Below are positions 33,404 to 47,300 of a stretch of 64,000 nt of DNA, piece by piece. Positions within the stretch are counted from its first letter, which is position 1. Each line of letters begins with the position of its first letter. Under the pieces are notes generated by a model, which was not told the DNA's origin, did no database searches, and saw only the letters and a program-made list of their open reading frames with translations. The position numbers and the translations under genes were made by a program. Source of the DNA: Orobanche coerulescens (Eukaryota; Streptophyta; Magnoliopsida; Lamiales; Orobanchaceae); NCBI GenBank assembly GCA_033398695.1, contig CM065812.1:142172858-142236857 (forward strand), in the 5' to 3' direction.

Positions 33404-35477
33404 TGTAACACCCCCAAGATATTCGAGGTATATTACAGCGCCGTGAATCCCTATATGGGACCCACCAGGCTGAACAGACATCATACTCATCGACTCACAG
33501 AAACGACAAAATAACACCTCGTCATAAAGGCGCAAAACAGAATAATACACCCGGTTCAACCGGTCAAACATAACACCATCATCCAACACAAACATAATAG
33601 ACAACAATACAATCCGGACGAGCAAGAACTCTTAAGTACTCGAGTACTACTATTAGTTCAAAATCCACAAAAGATGAAAAGATAAAAGACACTAAGACGT
33701 CACTCGTGCACAATCATCACGCATGGCCATCATCCGCATACTGGTCAGTAGCCGCTCGTCTCGATGAACCCGACTGAAATTCATAAAACGAATTTCCCAA
33801 GACGGTCCCAGAGGGGTTAGCAATTACGCTAGTACAAGTAACCAAATGAACAATTTACATCTTACACATATAGTAATGCATGCAATCAAGAAATCATAGT
33901 TCCAAAACACTCATTTAAAATGCCAATAATCAAACCACATTTGTAAAATGCACCACAATTAATCAAGGACCCACAGCTTCGTGGATCCCTACCGAGACCC
34001 CGTCGGATCTAACCCGTAGTGGTTAAAAGCAACTCGCGGTTCCACAGCTTCGTGGAGCCCTACCGAGACCCCGTCGGATCTAACCCGTAGTGAGTATACA
34101 CACACACACAATTCTCACACAAAACTACTATGTCAAGATTGTAAGTTCATAAGGATACTTGCCTCGATTAAATAGACGGCGACACGAACGGAACGGAAGA
34201 ATCAAGCACGACCGTGAGGAATCGACGAAAATGAACCTAACGATTCGAATAGCACAATCACAACCACTTCTAAACGATTATGGAAATGGAATACCCCCGG
34301 AAACCCGCCTACGATTCATGTATATTCGAATAAAAATAACAACGAGGGCGGACCACAACCAAACCCTCTCGATTTTGCAATACTATGAAAATATACCGTG
34401 AATTCGTAGGAGAACCAACAATACCAACAAGATTAATCATATTCACTATGAATTAATCTATCATTCGGAACAAATCGGACGAACACACGAAAACCCCCAA
34501 ATTTACCTAAAAAAAAGGTTTTAGGAGTTTACCTCGGATTAAAGACGAAGAACACGATTAGATGTTGATAAAATACTCCAAAAACTCGAAGAAGATGATG
34601 GCTCGGAGTTGCTAAGCTTCAAATCGCCGGAAGACACCAAGGAAATCGCCCACGAGTCGGAGGAGGGGAGAAGGATGAAAAATGACCGAAATCGGTCAAC
34701 TCCTGGGTTTATAAACCCAGGCTTCGTTACGTACGTTAGCCACCACATGCTAACGTACGTAAGCCGTATTACGTACGTAAGCCATAAGGGCCTTACGTAC
34801 GTAACCAAAAAGGCAGAATCGCCTGAACTGATATCCACTAGGGCGTTACGTACGTAACCAAGAAGGGTGTTACGTACGTAACCAAAAAGGCAGAATTGCC
34901 TGAACTGAATTACACTAGGACGTTACGTACGTAACCAAAAGGGTGTTACGTACGTAACATTCCTTTTTGTGGAGTACAGGCCAGGAATGAAAGAGGGAGG
35001 TACCGAAAAAGAATCGAAATACAACGGTGAACAATTCACGATGGTACGGACGTTAGGGACCTGAAACGACGAACTTAAATGCCGAAGGAAAATATATTCC
35101 CGACTACTCAAAGGTTCGGAAAAACAATCAACAAACGAAATTTTCCCAAAAGTTTGGGAAAATCTACAAAACGGCCCAAACATCCGGAATGTACGACACA
35201 TGGTCGAAACACCAAACAAAAGCTCACAACGCCCATAATAACACGAGATGGATCTTTGGCAACCCCGAAACGGCGGTTCCAAATGACAATTACGATAATA
35301 TCCGAAATAACAACATGAAACATCAAATCGAGTAAAACGAGTCCGAATCAAGCTCGAATGACAAAAAGTTCAATATTAAATATCCTCAAAATGTCAATAC
35401 GGTTACAAGCGAGTTGCTAAAAACGAAAATACACCAAAATGAGAATAATAAGAGAATGGAAAAATGCGGATATTAGA
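33404..35477 (-). repeat. D 5' LTR
   Basis: 2074 bp, about 98-99% like 26425-28501 by eye. Differences are mostly single bases and short indels near CCGG/CAG-like words (compare 26755-26830 with 33725-33805). Confidence 0.95.
34707..34968 (-). promoter_or_regulatory. D 5' LTR promoter: TTACGTACGTAA palindromes plus TATA
   Basis: Seven or so copies of TTACGTACGTAA or close variants, in a background that itself repeats (CAAAAAGGCAGAATYGCCTGAACTG twice). On the minus strand the TATA-like GGGTTTATAAACCC (34705-34718) follows. TACGTA cores resemble plant bZIP-type ACGT sites; binding is inferred only. Confidence 0.6.
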
Positions 35478-36848
35478 CTCGATAAATATTGTCTTTCAAC
35501 GATAATTCGAATACTTCGTGAATGGATATGTTCTCGGAATATGTGTGTTAGTTTCGTACGTTGAGAGACGTTATAATCGCATTGAGTGAATATAATAGAC
35601 CATAATTGTTTGCCGAGGATTGTGTATTGAATTGTATGTTTGTTCGGTGGGTATTCGACATGATGTGATGTTAGTCATTACCCCTTTGAAAGGAGGTTGT
35701 GATGCTTAATGTTGCTTGTCTTGACAATCGACTATTGTTGTGTGCTTGTTGTATGTGATGTGCCTCCGGGTAGGATTGTTGAATCTCCGGGATCCATACT
35801 TGCTAGTATGGGTCGGGCGAAACCGTAGGGTTATCCAATACGGGTATGTCTTGCGGGGACTCCGAGGTTCGGGGCTTGCTAGCCCGATGCCGGGATAACT
35901 TGTGGGGTTATCATCGGGTATGTCTTGCGGGGACTCCGAGGTTCGTGGCTTGTTAGCGCGATCTGGGATAACTTATGGTTGTGGTTTGGTTGTGATATTT
36001 GTGTCGTGGAGACATGTGATTTGATATGTTTTTCCTATTGGGTTATTCACTCGGGTTTGTTCTTCGGGAGCATCGAGGTTCGTGGCTTGTTAGCACGGGA
36101 CACGAATAATCCTTAGGAACATGTGATTTGTGATTTGGGTCACGGACCCGTGTTTTGTGAAATGGGTTGTGGACCTGCGTATTGTTCTAGGAACTTGAAT
36201 TTTGGAAAAATGACTTTTGGGCTATGTCCCTAAATGTTTTCGAAAGGTTTTAGAATTCTTATATCCCAAATGTTTTCTAAACTCCCGAGATCGTCAAATG
36301 TTTTGTAATATGGACATTGGGTTATTTCCTACCTTTCACGTTTTGAATGGTTTGATCAAGTGAATTTTCTCGGGAAGTATATTCGCGATTATTCTGTTTT
36401 TGTGGAGTATGATATGTATGGCTTGTTTTCGTATTTATACTTGCACTAGCAAAACAGTGGAGTTTTGCTAACCCCTGAGTATTCGGGGGGTGGATGTCTA
36501 TTTTTGCATTCAGGTTTTGGAGCATATCACAGGGTCGGCACGAAGGATGATGAAAGATGAACGATACTAATCACACGAGGACCCATTGATGTCGTATTGG
36601 TTTAGTTGTATTTTATTTCCGCTGCAGTATTTTTTCCCCGTTGTACGGGAGCATTTTGTATTCGACCCATGCGTGGGCATGTAATGTGTTAGAGTTGTAT
36701 GTTTTTATTGAAAGGCCAAATCGGTCTACTGAGTCTTTTTAGCCTTAAAGGCATTGTCGAGCTGTTCGATTGTTGTTACCAGCCTGGTAGATCCTTGAGG
36801 AAAGGTTCTACGGCGTGTAATATCCCTGAGCGGATTGGGGGTGTTACA

Positions 36849-39656
36849 TAAATGGTATCGGAGCTTAGGTTGTGGAAACCTAGGCTGTCGGGTCAGTGGT
36901 GTCTATTGAGTTTTGTCTCGTCGGATTTTGTCTGACTGAGTCATGTCGCGACGCGTCGTCTGAGTTTGTTGGTCGTGATTAGTATCGTGGGCGATCATCA
37001 TCTTCGTGCGACCTGTGAATGTAAGTCTCCCTTCTTTGTGTTGTGCCTCGTGTGACACGAGCTATTTTTATGATTATTTGTTAAGTGACGGAATCCTCTT
37101 ATGGATTTTGATTTCGTGATATGTGGTTATTTGACTCTCATATTTCGTTCATATGAGGAGTAGTGTTGCTGGATTGTGCATGTTGAACTGTATTTCTTTT
37201 ATCCGCTGCGTGAGTTCTTTTGTAATGACTTTCGGTATTTTACCGACCGAGTTTTATTTCGAAAACCTCCCCTTAACCGAGTTTTTGGCATTATGGCCTT
37301 GATCGCTTTGGCGAAATTCTTATGACGGTATTTAGTATTTTGTAAATGGCTTTTGTGAGTTTTTGAAATATTACCGTCATCGGCCTTTTTGGCGTTTTTA
37401 TAAATGGTTTTTAGCCTGGTGAGTTCCGGTGCGGGACCCACGGCGCTATAATATTTTGTGTAATTACCTGAAATTTTTGGGCATTCTAGCCCATTGAATT
37501 ATCTTTGAAAAAACTTGAGTATCTTAGAAAATAAATTTCGAGACGTACTTTTAAAATGAATTATTTTCTCGTGGTACATCCAAGGTGCCACAATATGTTT
37601 CAAAATTCTTCTACCTCGAGGGCCCAAAAATGTTTTGAGATATTTTCAATGTTTTATAAACACTTTTACTTAGACCCGAGGGTCGACTATTTCCGAAAGT
37701 TTTTCACGAAAAGAAAGTGTCCTCATTTTTATCAAATGCGAAATGGTTTTCCAAAGTCTCGATAACGATGTTTCACGTTTTTATTTTTTTTGAAAGGTGA
37801 TACTCAAGATCAACCGGTGTTTTTCCTAAATTATTTTCAAAAGGGTGGTTTTCATTTTTTTTTTTTAAAAACCTATCAATTCCCATTTGCGTTTGGGAAT
37901 GTATGTATGATGTTCGCGTTGTCGTAATGGTGTTTGCTCCCGAGTATGATCGAATTGGTGGCATGAACGTTGAGGCGTTGCCACGCGTTTGTTGTACTAG
38001 CCCTCTGTGAGAGGTGTGAACTGGTATTTAATGATTGTCGCCTCGTGGTGGATTGCGTGTGTCACACGAGTGTGAGATGTTGAAGCTTGGGTTTGTACGT
38101 TGGTGTACATGTGTGATTGTTTCATGATGTTTGTAATTACGTGCTGGTTATCGTTCGAGCCGTTGAGGTCGCCGAACGATACCGTCGTTGCTGTGGTGTA
38201 TGTGTATATATTACTTTACGATGGTAATGGTTGTATATGATATGTGTTATGATTCTTTGTTGTGCTGAGTTGGCATCTCCGCTATGTTGTTTTGCGACGT
38301 TATGCCCCATTGTATCTAGCATTTGTATTTTCGGTATGCCGAGCCGAGGTGTTTCAACCGTGATGTGCCGGGGGAATGTACGTGCAATTTGTCCTTCTCG
38401 TCAGTAACACATTTCGAGTGTGGACTCGAGGGTCACCGAATTCAGTTTTGCGAATTGGCTACCGAGACTTTCGGAGTTTGCGCTTCAGCACAGTTATCAG
38501 GATCGGCTCTGAGAGGCCCATAGGAGATTTCTCTATCAGTTGCTTTTTGTGTTGTTACCTTGTTTCCGTTATTGTGAGTTGCGGGGATGACTTTCTTTTA
38601 GAAGAGGTCGAATATAATACCCGTACTATTTTTGGCTTCTATATTTTCTCTTTCTCCAGTCTATCGATTCGCCCGTGTTCGTTGATACTGTCTGAGCTTG
38701 TTCTGTATTTCGGTTTCATCGTTCGAACGAGCTGTGATCTTGTTTTGGGTCGATCTGGTTATCGCTGTGACTTTTCCGAGTTCGGTTCGATTCTTGTGAA
38801 CCTTGTTCGGAAGTAGCATCTTTTGGTTCTACTAGTTCTTTTATTCGAAGTGGATCAAATTTGGAACTCCTGTGTTTTCGACTCTGTCGACTCATTTATG
38901 TTCGTTGACATTTTCTGAGCTTGTCCTGCCCCTTGCTTTTGTTGATCGAACGAGCGTGGTATTGTTTCGGAATAACTCGTTTGTCGTTGTGACTTTTCAA
39001 TTTCTATTCCCTCTCATGTGGATCTTATGTGAATGCATATGTTGTTGTTTTCACCGGATCATATATTGTCTCGAGTCGAGATGTGAACCTTGGAGTTGTT
39101 TTTTGAATTTTTATTGTTCTTCGTGATTCGAACATGATCGTTCGATTTTTGTTGTCTCGATCTTTGTGGTTCGATCGTTTGAATGTTTGGTTTTTGTTGA
39201 TCTCGTTTCGTGATTGTTGAGCATTCAGACTCCTTCCTAATTCCCTTAAGTTCGGGAAATTAGTCTCGTTTTCGACCTTCCAACCCTTGGGCGGTGGAAT
39301 TCCGTATTTGTTCAGCGACTGGCTCGCGTTTTGATTGATGTACCGTTGGGTCGGTCAATCATATTGATTTTCGTTCGTTGTATTTTGTGAATGTTCGGAT
39401 AATTGACTTGACTATATTATCCATTTGATGACGCTTGTCATTTGTTGGTTTTATTATATTCCTAACGGTGACGTTGTGTTAGTCGCCGTGGAGCGTGTTT
39501 TCACGCCATATGTCTCTTTGCGTTTCTTGCAGCCTTTCGCCGTCGGGCGCGAGTTTTCAATTTTTGTGTATCTCGTAGAGTTTTCCTGGCAAGGGATATT
39601 GCTTCTCCCTACTTGTTTTAAGTTTCGGGACGAAACTTCTTTTAAGGAGGGTAGAA
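36849..39656 (+). other. B internal region: PBS, gag traces, PPT
   Basis: PBS-like TGGTATCGGAGCTTAGG at 36853-36869 (A-to-G at the eighth base compared with TGGTATCAGAGC). No long ORF. At 38350-38472 the frame CFNRDVPGEC...HFECGLEGHRIQFCELATETF aligns with the two gag knuckles of A, with several Cys lost. The end has AAGTTTCGGGACGAAACTT (39620-39638) and AAGGAGGGTAGAA before the LTR. The region is homologous to 51821-54846 in C and, inverted, 18512-21495 in C2. No other gene seen. Confidence 0.75.
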
Positions 39657-42274
39657 TGTAATATCCGCAATTTTCGATTTTCGGTAAAAAAAAATTTTCG
39701 TCGGGAGTTCGTTTTGACAACTCTATCATGACCGTTTCATCATTTCGAGAATGATTAATTCTGCACTTTTTGTCATCCGAGTTCGTTTCGGTGTCGTTTT
39801 GTTGAGTTCCGTGTCCTTAATCGACTTTTTCAAGTGGGAGTTCGACTTTGTAAAGTCACCATTAATTCTTGGAAACTCCAAAAATTCTGAATCTTTGCAA
39901 TATTATAGAGCATCAAGTTAGCTTTCCAATGGTTCAAACGGTGAGTCAATCGGAGTCCAGACGAAGGAGTTATGGTCGAAATAGCTAAGACTACACGATG
40001 TGCCTTTTTCGTGTTGGAGTGGGTTGTACCGTGTGCCGCGGCACACTTAAGCTGTGCCGCGGCACTAAGCTGATTTCTGGGCGTTTTTCGTGGCCCTGGG
40101 CCGCGGCACACTTGTCCTGTGCCGCGGCACACGGGCTTTTTCTGCGTTTTTTTAGGAGATTTTCGAGGAGAAAACTTTATTTTTCTCCTCTCTTCTTCCT
40201 CCTTCCATCTAGGGCGATTTGTGGGCGATTTTTGAGCGATTTGAGTGCTCCCAAACTTGTAGAGATCATCCACCTCAAGTCTTGTTGTAGATTTTCGACC
40301 TCTACTTGAATCCTTCATCCAAATCAAGGTATTTTGGCTTCAACCCTTGTTTTTGTAGATTTGGGGATTTTCCTTTTTGATTTCGATTCCAATCCGTTTT
40401 TAATCGATTAATTGTTGTATAAACATTGTTTTGAACTTGTTCTACGGATTGGATACTCGTATCTTTGGTTCGTTTGACCCGAGGGGTGATTTCCTTGTTC
40501 TTGTAGGGTCTTGAACATTTAATATTCGATTAAATGTTCGAATGAGTTCCCTTTGATAGTTTGTTGGGATTTCCGTTGTTTTTGCCCTTGATTCTCGTCG
40601 TAATCATGTTTTATTATTCCTTACGGAGGATTATAGGTGCTCGATGATTCCGATGTTGAATTCCATTGGTGATTGATGATTCATGTGGTGTTTTCCCGTA
40701 GTAATTTCGGTGCTATCACGTTCTAGATAGTGTTCGGGAATTTGAGGGCTACCCGGCCGTATCCATTCATTTTTCCATTGCTCGTGATATCGAGGCAAGT
40801 ATCTTGCCCATACATTTCATATTTCATCGGCATAATTATTGATAAATGATTTTATGCGAAATCCAATGTTTAATGAACGTTAAAAAGGATCGGTATGTCC
40901 TCGATAAATATTGTCTTTCAACGATAATTCGAATACTTCGTGAATGGATATGTTCTCGGAATATGTGTGTTAGTTTCGTACGTTGAGAGACGTTATAATC
41001 GCATTGAGTGAATATAATAGACCATAATTGTTTGCCGAGGATTGTGTATTGAATTGTATGTTTGTTCGGTGGGTATTCGACATGATGTGATGTTAGTCGT
41101 TACCCCTTTGAAAGGAGGTTGTGATGCTTAATGTTGCTTGTCTTGACAATCGACTATTGTTGTGTGCTTGTTGTATGTGATGTGCCTCCGGGTAGGATTG
41201 TTGAATCTCCGGGATCCATACTTGCTAGTATGGGTCGGGCGAAACCGTAGGGTTATCCAATACGGGTATGTCTTGCGGGGACTCCGAGGTTCGGGGCTTG
41301 CTAGCCCGATGCCGGGATAACTTGTGGGGTTATCATCGGGTATGTCTTGCGGGGACTCCGAGGTTCGTGGCTTGTTAGCGCGATGCCGGGATAACTTATG
41401 GTTGTGGTTTGGTTGTGATATTTGTGTCGTGGAGACATGTGATTTGATATGTTTTTCCTATTGGGTTATTCACTCGGGTTTGTTCTTCGGGAGCATCTGA
41501 GGTTCGTGGCTTGTTAGCACGGGACACGAATAATCCTTAGGAACATGTGATTTGTGATTTGGGTCACGGACCCCGTGTTTTGTGAAATGGGTTGTGGACC
41601 CTGCGTATTGTTACCGGAACTTGAATTTTGGAAAAATGACTTTTGGGCTATGTCCCTAAATGTTTTCGAAAGGTTTTAGAATTCTTATATCCCAAATGTT
41701 TTCTAAACTCCCGAGATCGTCAAATGTTTTGTAATATGGACATTGGGTTATTTCCTACCTTTCACGTTTTGAATGGTTTGATCAAGTGAATTTTCTCGGG
41801 AAGTATATTCGCGATTATTCTGTTTTTGTGGAGTATGATATGTATGGCTTGTTTTCGTATTTATACTTGCACTAGCAAAACAGTGGAGTTTTGCTAACCC
41901 CCGAGTATTCGGGGGGTGGATGTCTATTTTTGCATTCAGGTTTTGGAGCATAGCACAGGGTCGGCACGAAGGATGATGAAAGATGAACGATACTAATCAC
42001 ACGAGGACCCATTGATGTCGTATTGGTTTAGTTGTATTTTATTTCCGCTGCAGTATTTTTTCCCCGTTGTACGGGAGCATTTTGTATTCGACCCATGCGT
42101 GGGCATGTAATGTGTTAGAGTTGTATGTTTTTATTGAAAGGCCAAATCGGTCTACTGAGTCTTTTTAGCCTTAAAGGCATTGTCGAGCTGTTCGATTGTT
42201 GTTACCAGCCTGGTAGATCCTTGAGGAAAGGTTCTACGGCGTGTAATATCCCTGAGCGGATTGGGGGTGTTACA
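39657..42274 (+). repeat. B 3' LTR
   Basis: 2618 bp, TGTAATATCCGC...GGGGGTGTTACA, uninterrupted. Palindromes at 40033-40135, candidate ATCAAG|GTATTT site near 40327, CGAGGCAAGTATC at 40791-40803, roughly 80-bp repeat near 41265-41395, hairpin block CCCCCGAGTATTCGGGGGG at 41898-41916. Confidence 0.95.
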
Positions 42275-44320
42275 TCCTGAACATAAACAAAATGTTCACC
42301 CCCGAAGGGGTTAGCACAACGATGCTAGTACAAGTACCACAACATATTTTTCATATCTCACGAAGAATAATAACGTAAACGACAAAAATACCAACGAGTC
42401 TTCTCCTACGAGAAACTCATAAATGACATACAAAACTGGTAATCACAACATGACATCATAACATACACATGGTAATTCCGTCGATCCAGCGTTCACTGCC
42501 TAGAACCCACGATGATCCCGTCAGACCAACCCGTGGTGGAAAAACCCGTCCGATGATCCAGCGCACGCTAGCATAGATCCCCCGATGATCCCGTCGGACC
42601 AACACGAGGTGGACATACAACAACGATATACATGCATGACAATATGTATAACATCAATACGTAAAACAAATAAGGTACTTGCCTCGATTTGAAGACAACA
42701 ACAATACTTCCACGAAAATGAACACTCGAAGGTCTGCCTACTCAATCAATCACGTAACAAGATCAAACCTTAACAAAAGAAATGATATAGGATTTATCTC
42801 ACGTCGTACGAATGTTTAACAATTCGATTTACGGCCAAAAGTTCATAAAATGTAATCTGCCTGAACTGCTTAGCGCACGCTAAGTACTCTGTGTAGTGTG
42901 CGTTAAGTCTATTCGATAGCGCACGCAACCAACAAAGCCTAGCGTACGCTAACTATGCATGGTCAGTACTTCACTGATCAGTCGAATGACTCGTCTGATG
43001 GCCTAGCGTACGTTACGTACCAAACGTAGCGTACGCTAACTCGTGCTCGATAGTGCACGTTAATCTACAAAGCTTAGCGTGCGCTAACTCTGCATGGCAG
43101 TTTACTGCTGGGCAGTAGACTCTTCTCATCATGATCAAAACAATGAAATCTTCTGTGATAATTCATGTTACCTCCATGAATATCATGTTCATATGATTAT
43201 GAATGATTTTACGGATAACAACAACTTCGGATTCAGGGATATGTATACCATTATAAAACCATATTCCATTTCGACTACAAATCTTCATACGACAATTCGA
43301 AAGGCTTAACGGATGATATCGACACCTTTATATCCATCAAAATTATCATGCTGTAGTTGTATGACATTCCATCTATACTAGATATATCCTTCCGTGATCA
43401 ATCCCTTAGATTCATCTAACAATAATGATGTTAGAGTCAAGTCCATGATTGTTATGAAGTCATCTACTAGATTCGGATTACCAATGATAGAAGCTTCCTC
43501 TACTTGTTCAATGTAATAAGATTCGAATCATGATGTTCATAATCAAGGTACTTGAGGCATAACCATCTCTATATTCCAAACATGATGCATGTTGAATAAT
43601 TCATTAATGAAAAATCAATATCTTGCTAACATGATCATCTAATTCTTTAGAATCCAACTCTAAGTCTGGAGATAGGTTGAACATACCTTAATATGACAAA
43701 AATCACTGAACAGTAAGGTAGAATCCGACTCCGGTTGGGTGTATGCCACTTCAAGGTGCTATTCCACTTCAATGATCACTCACAAGTGATAACCAATATA
43801 CAAAGACAAACAAGATATGTTCTGAGTGTGTAGAAGGATTATTATAGCTCTCTGGCCTCTCAAGAATGAATAATGGACAAATGAAATGTAAGCCAAAATG
43901 GGTTGTTGTCCCATTTATAATATTCTGGATTTTAACTAGTTAGTGCACGCTACTAAGCTTTCCTTAGCGTGCGCTAATAAGAGTTGACTTCAAAACTGTC
44001 CAGGTTCATACGCGGGAATCTTATCCGGACTCATGTCCCGGCTGGCGCATGTGCTAGCCGTCCCGCTCAATAATTGAGTGCTTAGCGCACGCAACTCCTA
44101 CATACCTAGCGTGCGCTAGTAGTAGCTCGATAGCGTGCGTTAAGCTACATTCTTAGCGTGCGCTATCACGAGTTTGCATGAGAAATTTTGCATGATGAAA
44201 TACTCAAGTACAAGGATGCCAATGCAAGAAATATCATACTCCAATCATCAAGATTACAATTCCGAATAATACAGGGTTCGAATACAGATGAAATACACCG
44301 TAATAAATCCGGATATTACA

Positions 44321-44357
44321 TACTCTCCTACTAAAAAGGAGTTTCGTCCCGAAACTC
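44321..44357 (-). promoter_or_regulatory. A polypurine tract and adjoining hairpin
   Basis: Minus strand GAGTTTCGGGACGAAACTC (44357-44339), then CTTTTTAGTAGGAGAGTA to the LTR. Compared with D the outer stem pair is changed on both sides (A-T to G-C), so pairing is kept. Confidence 0.7.
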
Positions 44358-44370
44358 AAGACAAAAATAA

Positions 44371-47300
44371 CTAGGGATATCTGGACTTCATATCAGCTTC
44401 CGTTTCCCATGTGGCTTCTTCCTTTCCGTGACGTGACCATTGAACTTTGACCAAAACGATTGGTTTGTTCCTCAACTGCTTAACTCGACTCTCGAGTATC
44501 TTGACTGGTCTTTCTTCAAACTTCCCATCCTGCGCGACTTCGATCTCACCGAAATCAATGATATGACTGGGATCTGGTATATACTTTCGTAGCTGGGATA
44601 CGTGGAACACGTTATGAACATGGCACAATGATGGCGGCAAGGCCAATCTGTATGCCAACTCCCCAACTCTCTCAAGGATCTCAAATGGTCCTATATATCT
44701 CGGACTCAGCTTTCCTATCCTTCCGAAACGAAAGATTCCCCGAGTAGGAGAAACCTTCAAAAGTACGTGGTCTCCAGTATTGAACTCCAATGGGCGACGG
44801 CGTACGTCTGCGTAAGATTTATGGCGACTCTGGGCGGTCAACAGCCTTTCACGAATCAAGGCTATCTTCTCTCGAGTCTGTACGATCAACTCTGGTTCTG
44901 TTCCGATCAAGTCCGATGAATCATCCCAGCATAGGGGCGATCTGCATCTCCTCCCGTATAATGCCTCAAACGGTGCCATCTTAATGGAAGCATGCCAACT
45001 ATTGTTGTAGGTAAATTGAATCAACGGTAGATGGACTTCCCAATCAGTTGACCAATCTAAGGCACAGGCTCTCAACATATCTTCCACCGTTTGAATGGTC
45101 CTCTCGGATTGTCCGTCAGTCTGCGGGTGATAAGCTGTACTGAAGTTCAATTCGGTTCCCAAGGCCTTATGAACTGCTTTCCAAAAATGAGACACAAAAC
45201 GGACGTCTCGATCAGAAACAATAGTTTTCGGCGTACCATGCAATCGAACTATCTCCGAAATAAATACTCGTGCCAACCTCTCTGGTCCCCACGTGTCCTT
45301 AATGCCTAGAAAATGAGCTGATTTGGTTAAACGATCAACTATCACCCAAATCATATTCATTCCTGTCCTGGTTCTCGGCATATTAGTGATAAAGTCCATC
45401 GATATGTCCTCCCACTTCCATTCAGGAATCGGGAGTGGCTTCAACATTCCGGCAGGCCGTTGATGCTCGATCTTAACCTGCTGACAAGTCAAGCATTTCA
45501 AAACATAGTCCGCTACATCTTTCTTCATGTTGCCCCACCAGAAATTCTGCTTCAAGTCCTTATACATTTTACTGGTGCCCGGGTGGATAGAATAGGGCGA
45601 ACTGTGAGCTTCCTTCATAATCGTCTGTTTCAGAACATCAACATCGGGAACGCAGAGTCGGTTCTGAAATCTCAAAACTCCATCATCATGAATTATGAAT
45701 CCGGGGGCCTTTCCTTTGGTCACTTCATCACGTAACCGAATCATCAGAGAATCATCTGCCTGTCTAGATTTGATTTCTTCGGTTAATGATGAAGTTATCT
45801 CCATCACGCACAGTTGTCCTTGGACTATTTGTAACCACACTTCAATTCCTTCTCGAATCATCTCTCGTTGAAGGCTAAGTTGGGAGGTCAGCGTCTCCAG
45901 CATCTGAATAGAAACAAGCTTGCGGCTGAGTGCATCGGCCACTACATTCGCTTTGCCTGGATGATACAAAATCTCTAAGTCATAGTCCTTAATCAGCTCT
46001 AACCATCTTGTTTGCCGCATGTTCAACTCTTTCTGACTGAATATGTACTTGAGACTCTTGTGATCCGTAAAGATATGACAGTGAGTCCCGTACAGATAAT
46101 GCCTCCAGATCTTCAAAGCAAAAACCACTGCTGCTAGCTCCAAATCATGTGTTGGGTAATTCACTTCATAAGGTTTCAGCTGTCGCGACGCATAAGCGAT
46201 CACCTTATCATTCTGCATCAATACGCACCCGAGTCCTTGGTTCGAAGCATCACTGTAAACTATAAATCCTCCAGTTCCCTGTGGAAGTGATAGAATTGGT
46301 GCCGTCGTCAATCTCTTCTTCAATTCATCAAAGCTAACCTGACACAACTCATTCCACTCAAACTTTTGAGTTTTCTGAAGGAGTCGAGTAAGTGGGCGGG
46401 AAATTTTAGAAAACCCTTCCACGAATCGACGATAATATCCAGCAAGTCCTAAGAAGCTTCGGACTTCTTTCACGTTCTTTAGAGGCTTCCAATCCATAAT
46501 TGCTTCGATCTTCTGAGGATCTACTCGGACTCCTTTTGCTGACACCACATGGCCGAGGAACATTACTTCCTTTATCCAGAATTCACACTTAGAAAGTTTG
46601 GCGTACAATTGCTCGCTTCTCAAAAGTTCCAATACAATCCGCAAATGCTGTGCATGTTCTTCCGGGCTCTTAGAATACACCAGAATGTCATCAATGAACA
46701 CGACCACAAATTTATCCAAAAATTCGATGAACACTCGGTTCATCAATTGCATAAATACAGCGGGTGCGTTAGTGAGACCAAACGGCATCACTACAAACTC
46801 ATAATGTCCGTAGCGAGTTCTGAACGCTGATTTCGGAACATCAGATTCCTTAATCCTCAGCTGATGATATGTTGATCTCAGATCGATTTTAGAGAATACT
46901 GTTGCCCCTTGCAACTGGTCAAACAGATCATCAATCCGTGGCAACGGATACTTGTTCTTAATCGTCATTTTGTTCAGCTCTCGATAGTCAATACACAGTC
47001 GAAGCGATCCATCCTTCTTTCGGACAAAAAGAACTGGCGCTCCCCAGGGTGAAATGCTTGGCTGAATATAACCCTTATCCAGTAACTCCTTCAGCTGCTT
47101 CTTTAGTTCGTACATCTCAGTAGGTGCCATACGATACGGCGCCTTAGAAATTGGTGTAGCTCTGGGTTCCAGCTCAATGGTAAATTCTACATCCCTTCGT
47201 GGAGGTAGTCCAGGTAACTCGTCAGGAAATACATCTGGAAATTCGTTCACAAAAGGAATGGATGAAAGTTCCACAATTTCGTCTTCTTTCTTCATTGCAT

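Larger units (their letters stand above)
26425..35477 (-). mobile_element. D: Tekay-type chromovirus, near-intact
   Basis: 9053 bp flanked by CTCGA (26420-26424 and 35478-35482) in the B 5' LTR. LTRs are 2077 and 2074 bp. The order on the minus strand is LTR, PBS, gag, frameshift, protease-RT-RNase H-integrase-chromodomain, hairpin/PPT, LTR. The outer base pair of the right end is changed (TATTAGA where TATTACA is expected). It is the innermost and so the youngest insertion of its stack. Confidence 0.95.
25187..36848 (+). repeat. B 5' LTR (split by D)
   Basis: Segments 25187-26424 and 35483-36848. The 3' LTR reads GGTATGTCCTCGATAAATATTG without interruption (40900-40920), showing the D target CTCGA. 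The second segment has a roughly 80-bp tandem repeat with GTCTTGCGGGGACTCCGAGG near 35845-35960 and the hairpin block ACCCCTGAGTATTCGGGGGG at 36471-36490. Confidence 0.95.
25187..42274 (+). mobile_element. B: non-coding Tekay-related retrotransposon, carrying D
   Basis: Flanked by TCCTG (25182-25186 and 42275-42279) inside the A 3' LTR. About 8.0 kb without D: LTRs of 2604 (rejoined) and 2618 bp and an internal 2.8 kb with PBS, PPT and zinc-knuckle traces but no pol. Oriented opposite to A. Internal DNA is homologous to C and C2; the LTR start matches theirs, while the LTR end differs. Confidence 0.95.
24851..44320 (-). repeat. A 3' LTR (split by B)
   Basis: Two parts, 24851-25186 and 42280-44320, join to 2377 bp, matching the 5' LTR (57780-60155). 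The split is at GGATCCTG|AACATAAAC, intact at 58109-58120. Palindromes TAGCGCACGCTA / TAGCGTGCGCTA lie at about 42870-43086 and 43940-44172. Confidence 0.95.
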
